A stretch of DNA of 64,000 bases from Effrenium voratum. Lineage: Eukaryota; Sar; Dinophyceae; Suessiales; Symbiodiniaceae. The stretch is from contig CAUJNA010003289.1 of the NCBI GenBank assembly GCA_963377175.1, positions 191,923 through 255,922 of the forward strand, read 5' to 3'. The number at the start of each line of letters is the position of its first letter. Position 1 is the stretch's first letter. This document shows, piece by piece, positions 53,569 to 63,138 of the stretch. The notes beneath the pieces were generated by a model that made no database searches, was not told the origin of the DNA, and saw only the letters and a list, made by a program, of their open reading frames with translations. The position numbers and the translations under genes were made by a program.

Positions 53569-56532
53569 GCGAGTCGAAGCCGAAAGGTCGAGGAACCGGG
53601 AAAACCCACGGAATTCGAAGGCGGCAGAGCCAACCTTTCCAGTTGCTGAAATGCAGATTTGTCTTTTTTCCCCTGTTCATGGTTGTTGGGAAACATTTGA
53701 CATGTTTGCTTAATGTGGTTTAGTGGGAAATGTCCACTTAACTGCTAAAATTTGAGAATTGTTGCTCCCCTTCCAACGTCAACCAAGTGTTGGTTTCAAA
53801 GGTAATTGATCACTACTGGACATATGTCCTCCTTTTTCCTTTGGCCTCAAGCAAACGGAGGCAACTCAGAGGAGCTCGCCCAAGCAGCTGCGGCTCGGAT
53901 CCTCAAGGGTCTCACCATGGAAGGCCCTGGTTCTTGGTTGGTTATCTAGCGCCGAGGGTTGATGGTGAGGGAAGCATGTTCAGATTCAGTGACAGCCATG
54001 GTGAGACCAGCTACCTGACAGCCATGGGAACGTCCAAGCCTTGAGCCTCGTCAGACGGAAAAACTTCTGGCGAGGCGAAAGCGCGCTGTGGGATCGCCTC
54101 GATGGTGGGAAAGCCGAAAATGGAAACCAAACATGCTTAGGTCCCCCATTTTAGGAAACATGGTGCGGTGGGGTGGGTTCGGGTTGGGGGGGGTGGAATG
54201 GGGTAGCTTCAGGTGGGGCTGGGGAGTGGGGTGGGGTGGGGGGTGACTGCTGATGTTGGTGCTGGATAAGCAACAAGTGCTTAGTTTTCTCCAAAAGCAA
54301 ACAACGATATGGATGAGTGGAGTGTGTCCAGATTTGGACTCTTGCACTCCTGAAGTTGGTTCCGGGCAGATTATGGCGAGAGGAAGGTGTTGTTTTGCGG
54401 GCTTCTTACTGCAATTCAACCAGATGGAATTGGATTGAAAGAGCAACACCCACCAGTGTGGTTTATCCTGCCGTTGCTATGCCTGTCAAAGCAAGGAACT
54501 GCCAGCTGAGCCGTTGGTGCTTTTATTTCCCTCCCTCCCCCCCTCCTCCCCCCTCCTCCACCCCCCTCCCCCCCCTCCCCCCCCCCAGCTGCCATGATGC
54601 TCTTCACGTCTTGGCAGTTGCTGACATCCGAATCCGCCGTAAGGCCGCGCGTCCGATTCGTCAGGGAGAGGAGGTGGCGCAAGCGCTGGAGCAATTCCAC
54701 GCCCGGGGCCCAGGGGCGCCGAGGGCGGCGGTTCTGAGAAAAACGGAGCTTTGAGGAGAGACGCCACTTCCATTTCGTGAAGAATATTTTTTTGATGTTC
54801 CCCTCTTGGTTTTAAAAGGAATCTATCACTACTTGTTTTTTCTCACTCGAGCAAATGGATGAATTGGGGTTAGTTTGAGGGGCGAAATGATTTCAAGCTG
54901 CTTCCTCGAATCATCTCGCCAACATGGGGTTTTCAAGTACTAAGTCGCCCAAGCCTCTGTTCCAATCATTTGAGTCCTTCAGATCCCTTCCAAGAACCCC
55001 CATGATAAAGGTGCTAGCGCCCTGGGAAGGAATGGCGCTCTGGGATCTGAGGGAATGGGACTTTGAGCAGAGGTGCTGAGTTGGAGCCTTACCTTGAAAC
55101 ACATGGCCGTGGTTCAAAACCGCTTTGGGATCCCAGTTTGGGATAGGTGAGTTCACCACCCAGGTCTTGGAACCTGTTTTAGTGGGGATTGGTTGATGTT
55201 CACTTGGGAGTGCGGGGTTTTGACCCATGGCCACATGTCAAAGTCAGGGTCAAGATCTCCAGTTGACAGATGGAGGCACGTCCCCACTCTGGTCATCACC
55301 CCAAAAATGAAGCGCTGTCTCCCAGTTCAACTAGGTATCTGCTTTTTGTGGGGTAAAAAGACATCATGGTTGCTCCGAGTCAAAAGATGAAGACCCCCTC
55401 GCAGAAAGCTGTGGTTCTCTTTGGTTTCCTAGCAACCTGTGTTCAAGGTGTCTTTCAAGGGTTTGAGTGGAGCTTTCATACACGAACTGGGCCAAGATAT
55501 TTGTCCATCCCCCTTTGGCACGAAAGGGAACGCTAAACTCCAGTGACTGTTTGTGGGGGATCCGGGATCATGCCAAAGTGCACCCCGGGGTAGGCCAATT
55601 CGCAATGACGGCTAATTTCGATGAACCTTTCCTGGTCAGAAGCCTATCGGAACTTATTCACCCTGGAAATAGATATTGGATATGCTTTCCCTTCTGATTC
55701 CCTGACAAATGCTTCTGGGGCCGTCCTTAAATAGAATTACAAATTTAAATTCTTAACATATTTAATCGTATAGGTCCCTTCTTTATTTCTTTCCTCTATT
55801 TTCACAAGAAATAAAAGCTAAGGATTCTGGATGGCGTTTCACGAGCCAAAGCGAAACGAAGCTCTGCAGGCTCAGGAATCAGCTGTGTTGAGCCCCTTCA
55901 AGTGAAGAAATCAGGATGGCAATCTTGGAATCAAAGAACGTGGCGATTTCTCCCCCCCCGCCCCCGACCATATCCTAGATATGGGTATGTCTTTTTAGAC
56001 CCCCCTTCCCCCCAAAAAAAAGAGAAGGGTGGTGTCGTTTCTAGTTGTCCTTTAAAGCCAACCAAAAGACCAACAGAGGGGAATCCCAAAAAGACACCCA
56101 TGATGAAACCTTTGCCACTCCAAACCGTGAATGGCAGAGATGTCTTGGCAGAGCTTAAGCGGGGAAGCGACTGGAATCGGCTGAAATCGAGACGTCACCA
56201 CAAAAGGAAGAAAACGTTACACGGGGCAATGATGTTCCTAACCACTTCCATGTTTCGAGAAACCGCTGATTTCGTCTTCCCTGATGGTCTTTTAGCGGAA
56301 CATGACCATGACTGCATGCTTGTGTTGTGGCATCTTCTTAACGGACGTGCGTGGCTCCGCTCTCTGACGCCGCCCAATCAGGGCTTCCGACGTGTGTGGT
56401 TTAAAGGACCCAAACGCAACAAACACATACAAACCACACACACACATATTGCACACATGTCAACTTAGAAGGCAAGCAGCTCAAGTTTGGGAAGGCCAAT
56501 TTCAAGTGACCTTCCTGGTGGGGTGAGCTTGC
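53569..56532. other. Region between transporter and retrotransposon
   Basis: Family C (53679-53787) and family A (55101-55237), C-runs (54536-54590), and two GC-rich open segments that could be exons: 53866-53905 reading ELAQAAAARILKG, and 54643-54700 reading AARPIRQGEEVAQALEQFH before a GC donor. The rest, including an open frame at 55902-56468, shows no protein features. Confidence 0.5.
54643..54700 (+). CDS. Candidate exon after the transporter
   Basis: Acceptor CGTAAG before G, then AARPIRQGEEVAQALEQFH and donor GCCCGG, phase 0 on both sides. Same splice style as the transporter exons. It may be a C-terminal exon of that gene or part of the next gene. Confidence 0.35.
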
Positions 56533-56779
56533 TGTTGGCCAGGTGCCTGGGGTGTCAACGCAGTGGCCAATACCTTGGCCTTTGGAGGTCGTCGCTTAGC
56601 ATCAAAGCGGGGTAGGGACTCGATTTGTCGAAGGACTTGCGACTTGCTTGAATGACTTCTGGAAAGTCCTCAATTGTTAGTGCCAAGAGTTGCATTCATA
56701 TACAGATGAGAGTCAAATGAAACGCTTCGACGAACTGAAGCCCCTTTGAAGCTCAAAAAGCCTGACCTGCACCTTAGCA
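56533..56779 (+). repeat. Candidate 5' LTR
   Basis: Begins TGTTGG and ends CA immediately before the candidate primer-binding site, about 247 bp, a normal copia LTR size. The 3' LTR lies outside the window, so neither end nor a target-site duplication can be checked. The start is a guess based on the TGTTG convention. Confidence 0.35.
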
Positions 56780-56791
56780 GGTTATGAGCCC
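56780..56791 (+). promoter_or_regulatory. Candidate primer-binding site (tRNA-Met anticodon-arm type)
   Basis: GGTTATGAGCCC lies 17 bp before the polyprotein ATG and directly after a CA dinucleotide that would end the 5' LTR. It is complementary to GGGCTCATAACC, an anticodon-loop sequence of a CAU-anticodon tRNA-Met. Drosophila copia primes from the anticodon half of tRNA-iMet with GGTTATGGGCCC, one base different. Supported by position and match only. Confidence 0.6.
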
Positions 56792-56808
56792 AAGGTAGCT
56801 GAAAGGAC

Positions 56809-59800
56809 ATGAGGTCCAGGCGCCGCAATGCTCAGCTAGGAGCTCAAGGCGCAGAAGGAGCTGGAGGCGATGGTGGAGAAGGAGAACCTCTAGCGGTGGA
56901 GGACGGAGATCCTCATGAAGGAGAACAGGAACAGGGGGAGGGATCGCAGAGGGCACCTGCCCCGGAGAGGGAGAATGTGCAGCCGGCACCTGGGTTGGAG
57001 TTGATTGGACAGGAGATGGTGGTGAAGCCGCCCGGCAGTGGAAAAGGGTCAGCCGCGACCAGAGCTCGACCAGCTGGAGTCGAATCGGGTGGTGATGGAG
57101 CAGGTCGGGAAGTTGCCGGCGAGCAGGGACCCGGGACCCCAAGCTCGTCAATGGTGCAACGGAGGCTGTGGTCTACGGCATCGAGAAACCCGTGGGCGAC
57201 GCCGGGGGCGGTGGAGCTACAACCAGGAGGTGATCAAGATCTTCGGGGACCAGCAGGGCAACCGGAGAGCTATGGGCCTCTTTTTACCCAGGAGCAGCTG
57301 GAATATTTGAAACGCTGGGATCGACCCGGCGGGTTGGTGAACTTGGGGGAGATGCGAGATCCTCCGCTTAGGCGGCCAGACTTCTTGCCCCGAGAGCAAC
57401 CTCAGCTTCTGGACGCGGGAGCGGGGGATGGTCAATTGCAGAGGCCAAGAGAGGTGGATTCCATGAGGTTGGAGATCAAGCGGCTCTTGGAGGAGAACAA
57501 AAGATTGAAGGCGGGAAACAACTCGGGGGAGACCTACACGACGCCGGACCCGCCCAACGGCAAGGTCGAGGAGGACGACAAGCGGGAGTCCTCGGAGGAG
57601 ATGATTCGGGACGATGAGAAGGGCGATCACTTGGCCATCATCTTGAAGCTCATGGAGGGCATGCAGCAGATCCAGAAGAAGCTCCTCGCGGGTGGTTCCA
57701 GGAGCACGGAGGAGGAATCGGTGGAGGTGGTCAAGGCTGGAGCGGTGGAGTTGCCGATGCTGGCGGAGCTCAATGCAGAAACCAGCTCGATTGACTTGCA
57801 GGACTGGTTGACGTTGATCACTCCGGCGATGTCAGATTTGTCGGAGACAAGCCAGGAATGGTGGGAGCTGGTCCTGCAGGAAGCCAAGCGGTGGTACGGC
57901 GACTACATGCAGGAGACGCCGCTCAAGCGCCTCACCATGGTACCAAAGGTGGGAGAGTCGCAAAGCTCAAGGTGGAGACGAGTGGAGCGGAAGGCGGTCA
58001 CCCTTCTGATCAAGGCCGTTCCGGATGCGGTGAAGGACGAGGTCGTGGCTACGAAAAGCCTCAACGCCTTTTCCTTGGTGTGCCGGCTGATGATGATGTA
58101 CCAGCCGGGCGGTATAGCAGAGCGGGCGGGAATCCTGCGCAACCTGGAGCAGCCGGGAGAGGCGACCAACATCCAGGCTGCGGTCACGGGCATCAGACGA
58201 TGGCTGAGGTGGAAGAGACGTGCGGAAGAGATCGGAGTCTCGCTCCCCGATCCCTCGGTGTTGAATCGAGGTCTTCATCGGTTGACGAGGAAGGTGTTGG
58301 AGGGGAACAGGGATCTGAACTTCAAGATCAACCTGGCGAAGTCGCAGCTGCAGGTGGACACTGTTCCAACCTATGCCACGATCGGGGTGTACTGTGAGCA
58401 CCTCTTGTCGGAGCTGGAGCAGCTGGTGCACACGGAGAAGAAGTCAGCCCCGGGAGAGATCAAGGCGAAGAAGATCGAGGGCACCTACGCGGAGGATAAA
58501 GGGGGTAAGGAGGACTTCGTCAAGGAGAAGAAGCCCTGCCGGTTCTTCCTCACCGATCAAGGGTGCCGGAGAGGAGCACAATGTACCTTCAGCCATGAAG
58601 CCCGAGACGGACGCCCCAGATGCTATGTGTGTGGCGCTACAAGCCACTTTGCGAAGGACTGCTCGAGGAAGATCGCCCCCGAGCAAGCGGGGAAGAAGGG
58701 CTTCAAACCGGGCGCTCCGAAGGTCGCAAAGGTGGAGACCGAGAACACCATGTCATCGACGTGCGAAAAAGGAGAAGCGCAGAAGAGCTTGGGCGGGCAA
58801 GAAGAGGTCTCGCCGAAGGGAGCAAAAGGAGAGGCGGACGCGTTGCAGAGCGTCTTGGAGGAAGCTGGGAAGATGCTCAGATCATTGACGGTGGCCCCGA
58901 CAGGCAAGATCGGCAGGGACGCCAAGCTGGAGGATCTTCAGAAGCAGCTGAACGAAATGAAGATCCGGAAGTTTGGAGAGGTCAAGATCTCGAAGATTGA
59001 CTTCCGGACGGAGATGGGCCTTCTGGATTCGGGGGCGACGCATGCCATGAGAGGCATGAGAGAAGGCGACGACAGGAGCGACCTGGAGACAATCGTGGTG
59101 GAATTGGCCGGAGGCCAGAGAAAGGAGCTCTTGATGACCCCGGGGAAGGTCATCATCCATGAGGAGGCGGGCGTGCAGCCGATAGTGCCCTTGGGACTTT
59201 TGGTGGACAAGTTGAATTGCGAGGTCACCTGGACTTCCTGGGGAGCCTGCCAAATGAAGCATCCCACGTTGGGGGAAATTCCGGTGCGGATGAATGCTGG
59301 GTGCCCGGAGGTGGATCGGGATTTGGCCCTGTGCTTCATCGACATGCTAGAGCAAGTGGAGGTGGCAGGAGGTGCGAGATTGAGGTCATCTTCGGCAACT
59401 TCGAGAGGAGAAAGGGGCGTCATGGAGGCGCTGGCGAGGAGAGAACGTGTATTCGATGGGGTGCCAGCTGGGGTGATGGCCAACGTCGTGAGCGAGCCGG
59501 CGAGCGACCTGAAGGGGATCCCATTGAATCGGAGGAGGAGAAAAAGGATGCAGCGCGGGTTTGTCCTTCACCTTTATGCGGGCGAGAAGGAGGGCTACAC
59601 GTTGCAGAGGGCCCTGAAGGAGGTTGGGGGTGACACTACTAGGCTGGTGGAAATTGACCTCAAGAGAGGGGACAATCACGACATGTTGACGGGCCCACTA
59701 TACCCGTCGTTGTTGAGGGCAGCCTTGGACGGGAACATCCTCGGAGTGGTGGGTGGCCCCAACTGCAGGACTCGGAGCGTGCTGAGACACTACCCGTTGC

Positions 59801-62800
59801 CAGCCGGGAGGCCAAGGCCGGTGAGGGGGGTGGAGCCGGAGAACTGGTTTGGGTTTCCTTGGCTGGATGAGGAGGAGAAGAAGCAGGTCTTCGAGGACGA
59901 TGTACTGCTCTACCGCATGGTGATGCTGTACTGTGTGGCGGAGGAAGCTCGACGAGGCAGGAAGGTGACAACGACGGCCAGATCAAAGGTTGCGTTCTTG
60001 CTAGAGCAGCCGGAGGCGCCGTGGTACGTGCCGGAGTGCGGATCGTGGTGGCGAACCAGGAATTACGTAGCCTTCCGAGATCAACACGGGCTTCTGGAGC
60101 ACGGTTTCAAGCAGGGAGACTACGGGGGGTTGGCGGTGAAGCCGACGCGTATCGTCACTGACTTGGAGGTGGATTTGCCCCCAGGAGGATCCTCATCGGC
60201 AACTACCAGAGAGATGGCAGCGGTGGCAGACTCGGCGGCCTTGTCAAGGTGGGCTCCGGGATTCATGAGAGAGGTGGCGAGATCTTTGCAACAGGAGGTC
60301 TTCGGACGGCCGGCTCATGTGAGAAAGCTAAGCTGGTTTGAGCACGTCCGCCATGGACATGTGCCATTTCGCCGGGACTGCCGAGTATGTCAGGAGGCGT
60401 CGGCAAGGGGGAAGCGGCATGCAAAAATCGCCTATCCCTACGCGGCGGTCTTGAATGCGGACTTGAGTGGCCCATACCGGGCTGGAAAGGACGTTGGGGA
60501 TGCGACCCAGAAGTACTTCCTCATCGGCTCATTCACTTGGCCTGCGGAGGAGGACCAGACAAAGTTCTTCGACGGCAAGGAGAAAGAGGAAGACGGAGAG
60601 GACTTGCCAGTCCTGGAGGAGAAGAAAGCGGAGGGTGAGGATCCAGCGTGCGAAAAAGGCGAGCTGGATGATCCAGAGGGAGATCCGGAGAAAGAGGGAG
60701 AGAGGGTAGATGGTGACGGCCAGGAGGAGGATCCGGAGGACCGAGCCAGGAAGGAGTGTGGGGAGCCAAAGCCATTGAGGCTGATTGTCAAGGCGATCTC
60801 CCTACCCGACAAGAAGGCAAAGACGGTGCTTCAAGGGCTGCAGGACATCTACATTCAGTTGAAGAGGGAAGGTTACCCGGTCCAGAGATTGCACACGGAC
60901 CGGGGAAAGGAGTTCCTGAACCACGACCTGAAGAAATGGTGCTTGGTGAGGGAGATCGAGAAAACTACAACGAGTGCAGACTCGCCGCAGGAAAGCGGTC
61001 GTGCGGAAGCTTGCATTGGCAGTCTGAAGAGCCGCATGAGGAGGCTGCTGAAGGGAGCGAAGATGGATGTGAAGTTTTGGCCAATGGCAGCTCGATACGC
61101 AGTGGTGGCCGAAGAAAAGAGGCAGCGGAACGAGCTGATGCCAGCGGCATTTGGGGAGGAGGTCTGGGTCCCAAGGAGGTCATGGAAGAGAACTCAGGAT
61201 CCATTTGGGCCTACCTATGAGAAGGCGCGCTACTTGGCCGTGGTGAAGGAGGTCACGAGCGGGCATGGAATCTTGCGGGAAGATGGCAAGATTGAGGTGG
61301 TCTCCCGGATAGTGAGAGGGGTGGTGGAACCAGAAGATCGGCTACTACCGGAGGAGGCCGAACCGCATCATCCGAGGAGACGGATCCGGGGAAAAACCCA
61401 TGTGGGAGAGGAAAAGGACCGGGAGCTTGGCGACCTCCGCACGCTTCGGGCGGCGATTGAGGAGGAGATGGAAGCCATGGACCAAGACGGTGGAGAAGTT
61501 TTGGGAATCACGGCGGTGAAGATCAAGGAGATGAAGTTGGCGGAGGAGGCCCTGGTAGAAGAAGCGATGGGTGAAGAGGAGAAACAGGTCCTTCAAACCC
61601 GAATCGCAAGTCACGCGGAGGTGATCAAGAACAAAGAGGAGTGGCTGCCAGCGATCCAGGCCGAGGTGGACTCGCTCTTGGATGGGAAGCAGGCAGTGAG
61701 GAGAGTCACGAACGAGGAGGCGCGAGCACTTCTAGGGAGCCCGGACTACAAGGTGGACATCATGCCTGGCAAGATGGTTCCGACGGTGAAGGCGCCCAAC
61801 GGTAAGAAGAAGTGCAGGATCGTCATCTGCGGGAATTACGCGGAGGGAGGAGGTAAGGACTCCGACGAGTCGTTGTACGCTGGAGGATCCGACACGATCT
61901 CCATCAGGACGATCACGAAATACGCGGCGGAGCAAGATTGGGAGGCAATGGTCCTGGACATCAAGACCGCGTTCCTCAACGCCCCGCTTCAGGAGAAAGA
62001 GACGGAGGGTGAGCCGAAGAAGATATTGCTGATGAAACCTCCGTCCATCCTCATCTCCCTGGGCTTGTGCAAGAAAGACGAGTACTGGGCGGTGGATAAG
62101 GCTCTGTATGGGCTTCGCCAGTCGCCGAGGAGGTGGTCTGTCTTTCGGGACCAGAACATGCGAGAAATGAGGTGGGAAGAAGGAGGTGGTTGCTACTGGT
62201 TGGCCCAGACGGTCTCGGACCCGAACGTCTGGAAGATCATGAAGGGGCGGGACTGGGAGGATGAGCACGGCGAGCTCGTGGGCCTGATGGCAATCTACGT
62301 GGACGACATCTTGGCTTACTCGGGAGGAGGAGTCTTGCGAGAACTGTGCAAGGTGATCCAGAGGAAGTGGGAGACGAGTGTTCCGGAGTTTGTGAAGAAG
62401 GGTGAGAAGGTGAGGTTCTGCGGTATGGATATAAGCCGAACGGAACGTGGGTATCACCTCGGGCAGTCGTCTTACACGAAGGAGCTCCTCAGTCGGTATA
62501 AGGACGGTGGCTATGGGTCGGTGATCCCCATCGCCAAGGACATGACGGAGATGCCTGAGGAGCCGAACATCTTGCCGCACGAGGTACAGGCAGCACAGAA
62601 GGCCGTGGGGGAAGTGTTGTGGCTGACTACAAAGACAAGGCCCGACCTCATGTTTGCGACGAGCAGGATGTCATCGGCGGTGACGAGAGCGCCCAGGTGG
62701 GCATTGGAGATTGCAGCCCAGGTCAGGAAGTATCTCCTGAAGACCACGGACATGGGTTTGTGGTTTGATCGGGAAATGAATGCGGGGGCTACAGGAATTG

Positions 62801-63138
62801 CCGAGAGGAAGATGGAGGTCTACACGGACGCATCATTTGCTCCAGGAGGTGGACTAAGCCATGGATCGGTGGTGGTGCTGTGGAACGGCGCCCCGCTGGC
62901 GTGGAAGAGCTCGAGGCAAAGCAGCCCTACGTTGTCAACCGGAGAGGCAGAGCTGATGGAGTGCCTGGAGGGCATTGTCATGGGCGAGAGCGTGGAGGCC
63001 CTGATCTCAGAGATTGAAGAGGCGATGGGCTACACAAGAGGCAGTTGTTATCCGACAGCTCGGCAGCCATCGCCATTACATCAGAGGCTGGTGGGAGCTG
63101 GAGAACGAGGCATCTGCGGGTCAGAGCGTTCAACTTGA
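56809..63138 (+). CDS. Ty1/copia-type retrotransposon Gag-Pol polyprotein (2,109 codons, frameshifted in RNase H)
   Basis: Single frame with the copia order. Gag: a coiled-coil-like stretch near residues 219-240, a CCCH finger C577-x8-C586-x5-C592-x3-H596, and a CCHC knuckle C605-x2-C608-x4-H613-x4-C618. Protease: active site DSG at 740-742. Integrase: H1179/H1184-C1191-x2-C1194 zinc site, then D1218, D1364 and E1400 (35 residues between the last two). Reverse transcriptase: D1717 in DIKTAFLN, ALYGLRQSPRRW, and YVDD with D1832/D1833. RNase H: D2007 in YTDAS and STGEAE. The ATG at 56809 is the first after an in-frame TGA at 56797. A one-base shift near 63040 moves the last RNase H motif (SDSSAA) and all that follows into another frame; the original frame stops at 63136. 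Its compact coding contrasts with the exon-poor DNA to the left. The element makes cDNA from its own RNA and inserts it. Confidence 0.93.
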   Translation: MRSRRRNAQLGAQGAEGAGGDGGEGEPLAVEDGDPHEGEQEQGEGSQRAPAPERENVQPAPGLELIGQEMVVKPPGSGKGSAATRARPAGVESGGDGAGREVAGEQGPGTPSSSMVQRRLWSTASRNPWATPGAVELQPGGDQDLRGPAGQPESYGPLFTQEQLEYLKRWDRPGGLVNLGEMRDPPLRRPDFLPREQPQLLDAGAGDGQLQRPREVDSMRLEIKRLLEENKRLKAGNNSGETYTTPDPPNGKVEEDDKRESSEEMIRDDEKGDHLAIILKLMEGMQQIQKKLLAGGSRSTEEESVEVVKAGAVELPMLAELNAETSSIDLQDWLTLITPAMSDLSETSQEWWELVLQEAKRWYGDYMQETPLKRLTMVPKVGESQSSRWRRVERKAVTLLIKAVPDAVKDEVVATKSLNAFSLVCRLMMMYQPGGIAERAGILRNLEQPGEATNIQAAVTGIRRWLRWKRRAEEIGVSLPDPSVLNRGLHRLTRKVLEGNRDLNFKINLAKSQLQVDTVPTYATIGVYCEHLLSELEQLVHTEKKSAPGEIKAKKIEGTYAEDKGGKEDFVKEKKPCRFFLTDQGCRRGAQCTFSHEARDGRPRCYVCGATSHFAKDCSRKIAPEQAGKKGFKPGAPKVAKVETENTMSSTCEKGEAQKSLGGQEEVSPKGAKGEADALQSVLEEAGKMLRSLTVAPTGKIGRDAKLEDLQKQLNEMKIRKFGEVKISKIDFRTEMGLLDSGATHAMRGMREGDDRSDLETIVVELAGGQRKELLMTPGKVIIHEEAGVQPIVPLGLLVDKLNCEVTWTSWGACQMKHPTLGEIPVRMNAGCPEVDRDLALCFIDMLEQVEVAGGARLRSSSATSRGERGVMEALARRERVFDGVPAGVMANVVSEPASDLKGIPLNRRRRKRMQRGFVLHLYAGEKEGYTLQRALKEVGGDTTRLVEIDLKRGDNHDMLTGPLYPSLLRAALDGNILGVVGGPNCRTRSVLRHYPLPAGRPRPVRGVEPENWFGFPWLDEEEKKQVFEDDVLLYRMVMLYCVAEEARRGRKVTTTARSKVAFLLEQPEAPWYVPECGSWWRTRNYVAFRDQHGLLEHGFKQGDYGGLAVKPTRIVTDLEVDLPPGGSSSATTREMAAVADSAALSRWAPGFMREVARSLQQEVFGRPAHVRKLSWFEHVRHGHVPFRRDCRVCQEASARGKRHAKIAYPYAAVLNADLSGPYRAGKDVGDATQKYFLIGSFTWPAEEDQTKFFDGKEKEEDGEDLPVLEEKKAEGEDPACEKGELDDPEGDPEKEGERVDGDGQEEDPEDRARKECGEPKPLRLIVKAISLPDKKAKTVLQGLQDIYIQLKREGYPVQRLHTDRGKEFLNHDLKKWCLVREIEKTTTSADSPQESGRAEACIGSLKSRMRRLLKGAKMDVKFWPMAARYAVVAEEKRQRNELMPAAFGEEVWVPRRSWKRTQDPFGPTYEKARYLAVVKEVTSGHGILREDGKIEVVSRIVRGVVEPEDRLLPEEAEPHHPRRRIRGKTHVGEEKDRELGDLRTLRAAIEEEMEAMDQDGGEVLGITAVKIKEMKLAEEALVEEAMGEEEKQVLQTRIASHAEVIKNKEEWLPAIQAEVDSLLDGKQAVRRVTNEEARALLGSPDYKVDIMPGKMVPTVKAPNGKKKCRIVICGNYAEGGGKDSDESLYAGGSDTISIRTITKYAAEQDWEAMVLDIKTAFLNAPLQEKETEGEPKKILLMKPPSILISLGLCKKDEYWAVDKALYGLRQSPRRWSVFRDQNMREMRWEEGGGCYWLAQTVSDPNVWKIMKGRDWEDEHGELVGLMAIYVDDILAYSGGGVLRELCKVIQRKWETSVPEFVKKGEKVRFCGMDISRTERGYHLGQSSYTKELLSRYKDGGYGSVIPIAKDMTEMPEEPNILPHEVQAAQKAVGEVLWLTTKTRPDLMFATSRMSSAVTRAPRWALEIAAQVRKYLLKTTDMGLWFDREMNAGATGIAERKMEVYTDASFAPGGGLSHGSVVVLWNGAPLAWKSSRQSSPTLSTGEAELMECLEGIVMGESVEALISEIEEAMGYTRGSCYPTARQPSPLHQRLVGAGERGICGSERST

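Noticed and set aside
55902..56468. 188-codon frame before the retrotransposon
   Set aside because: Mixed composition, repeat words and a CA run inside; no domain, no splice or start context.
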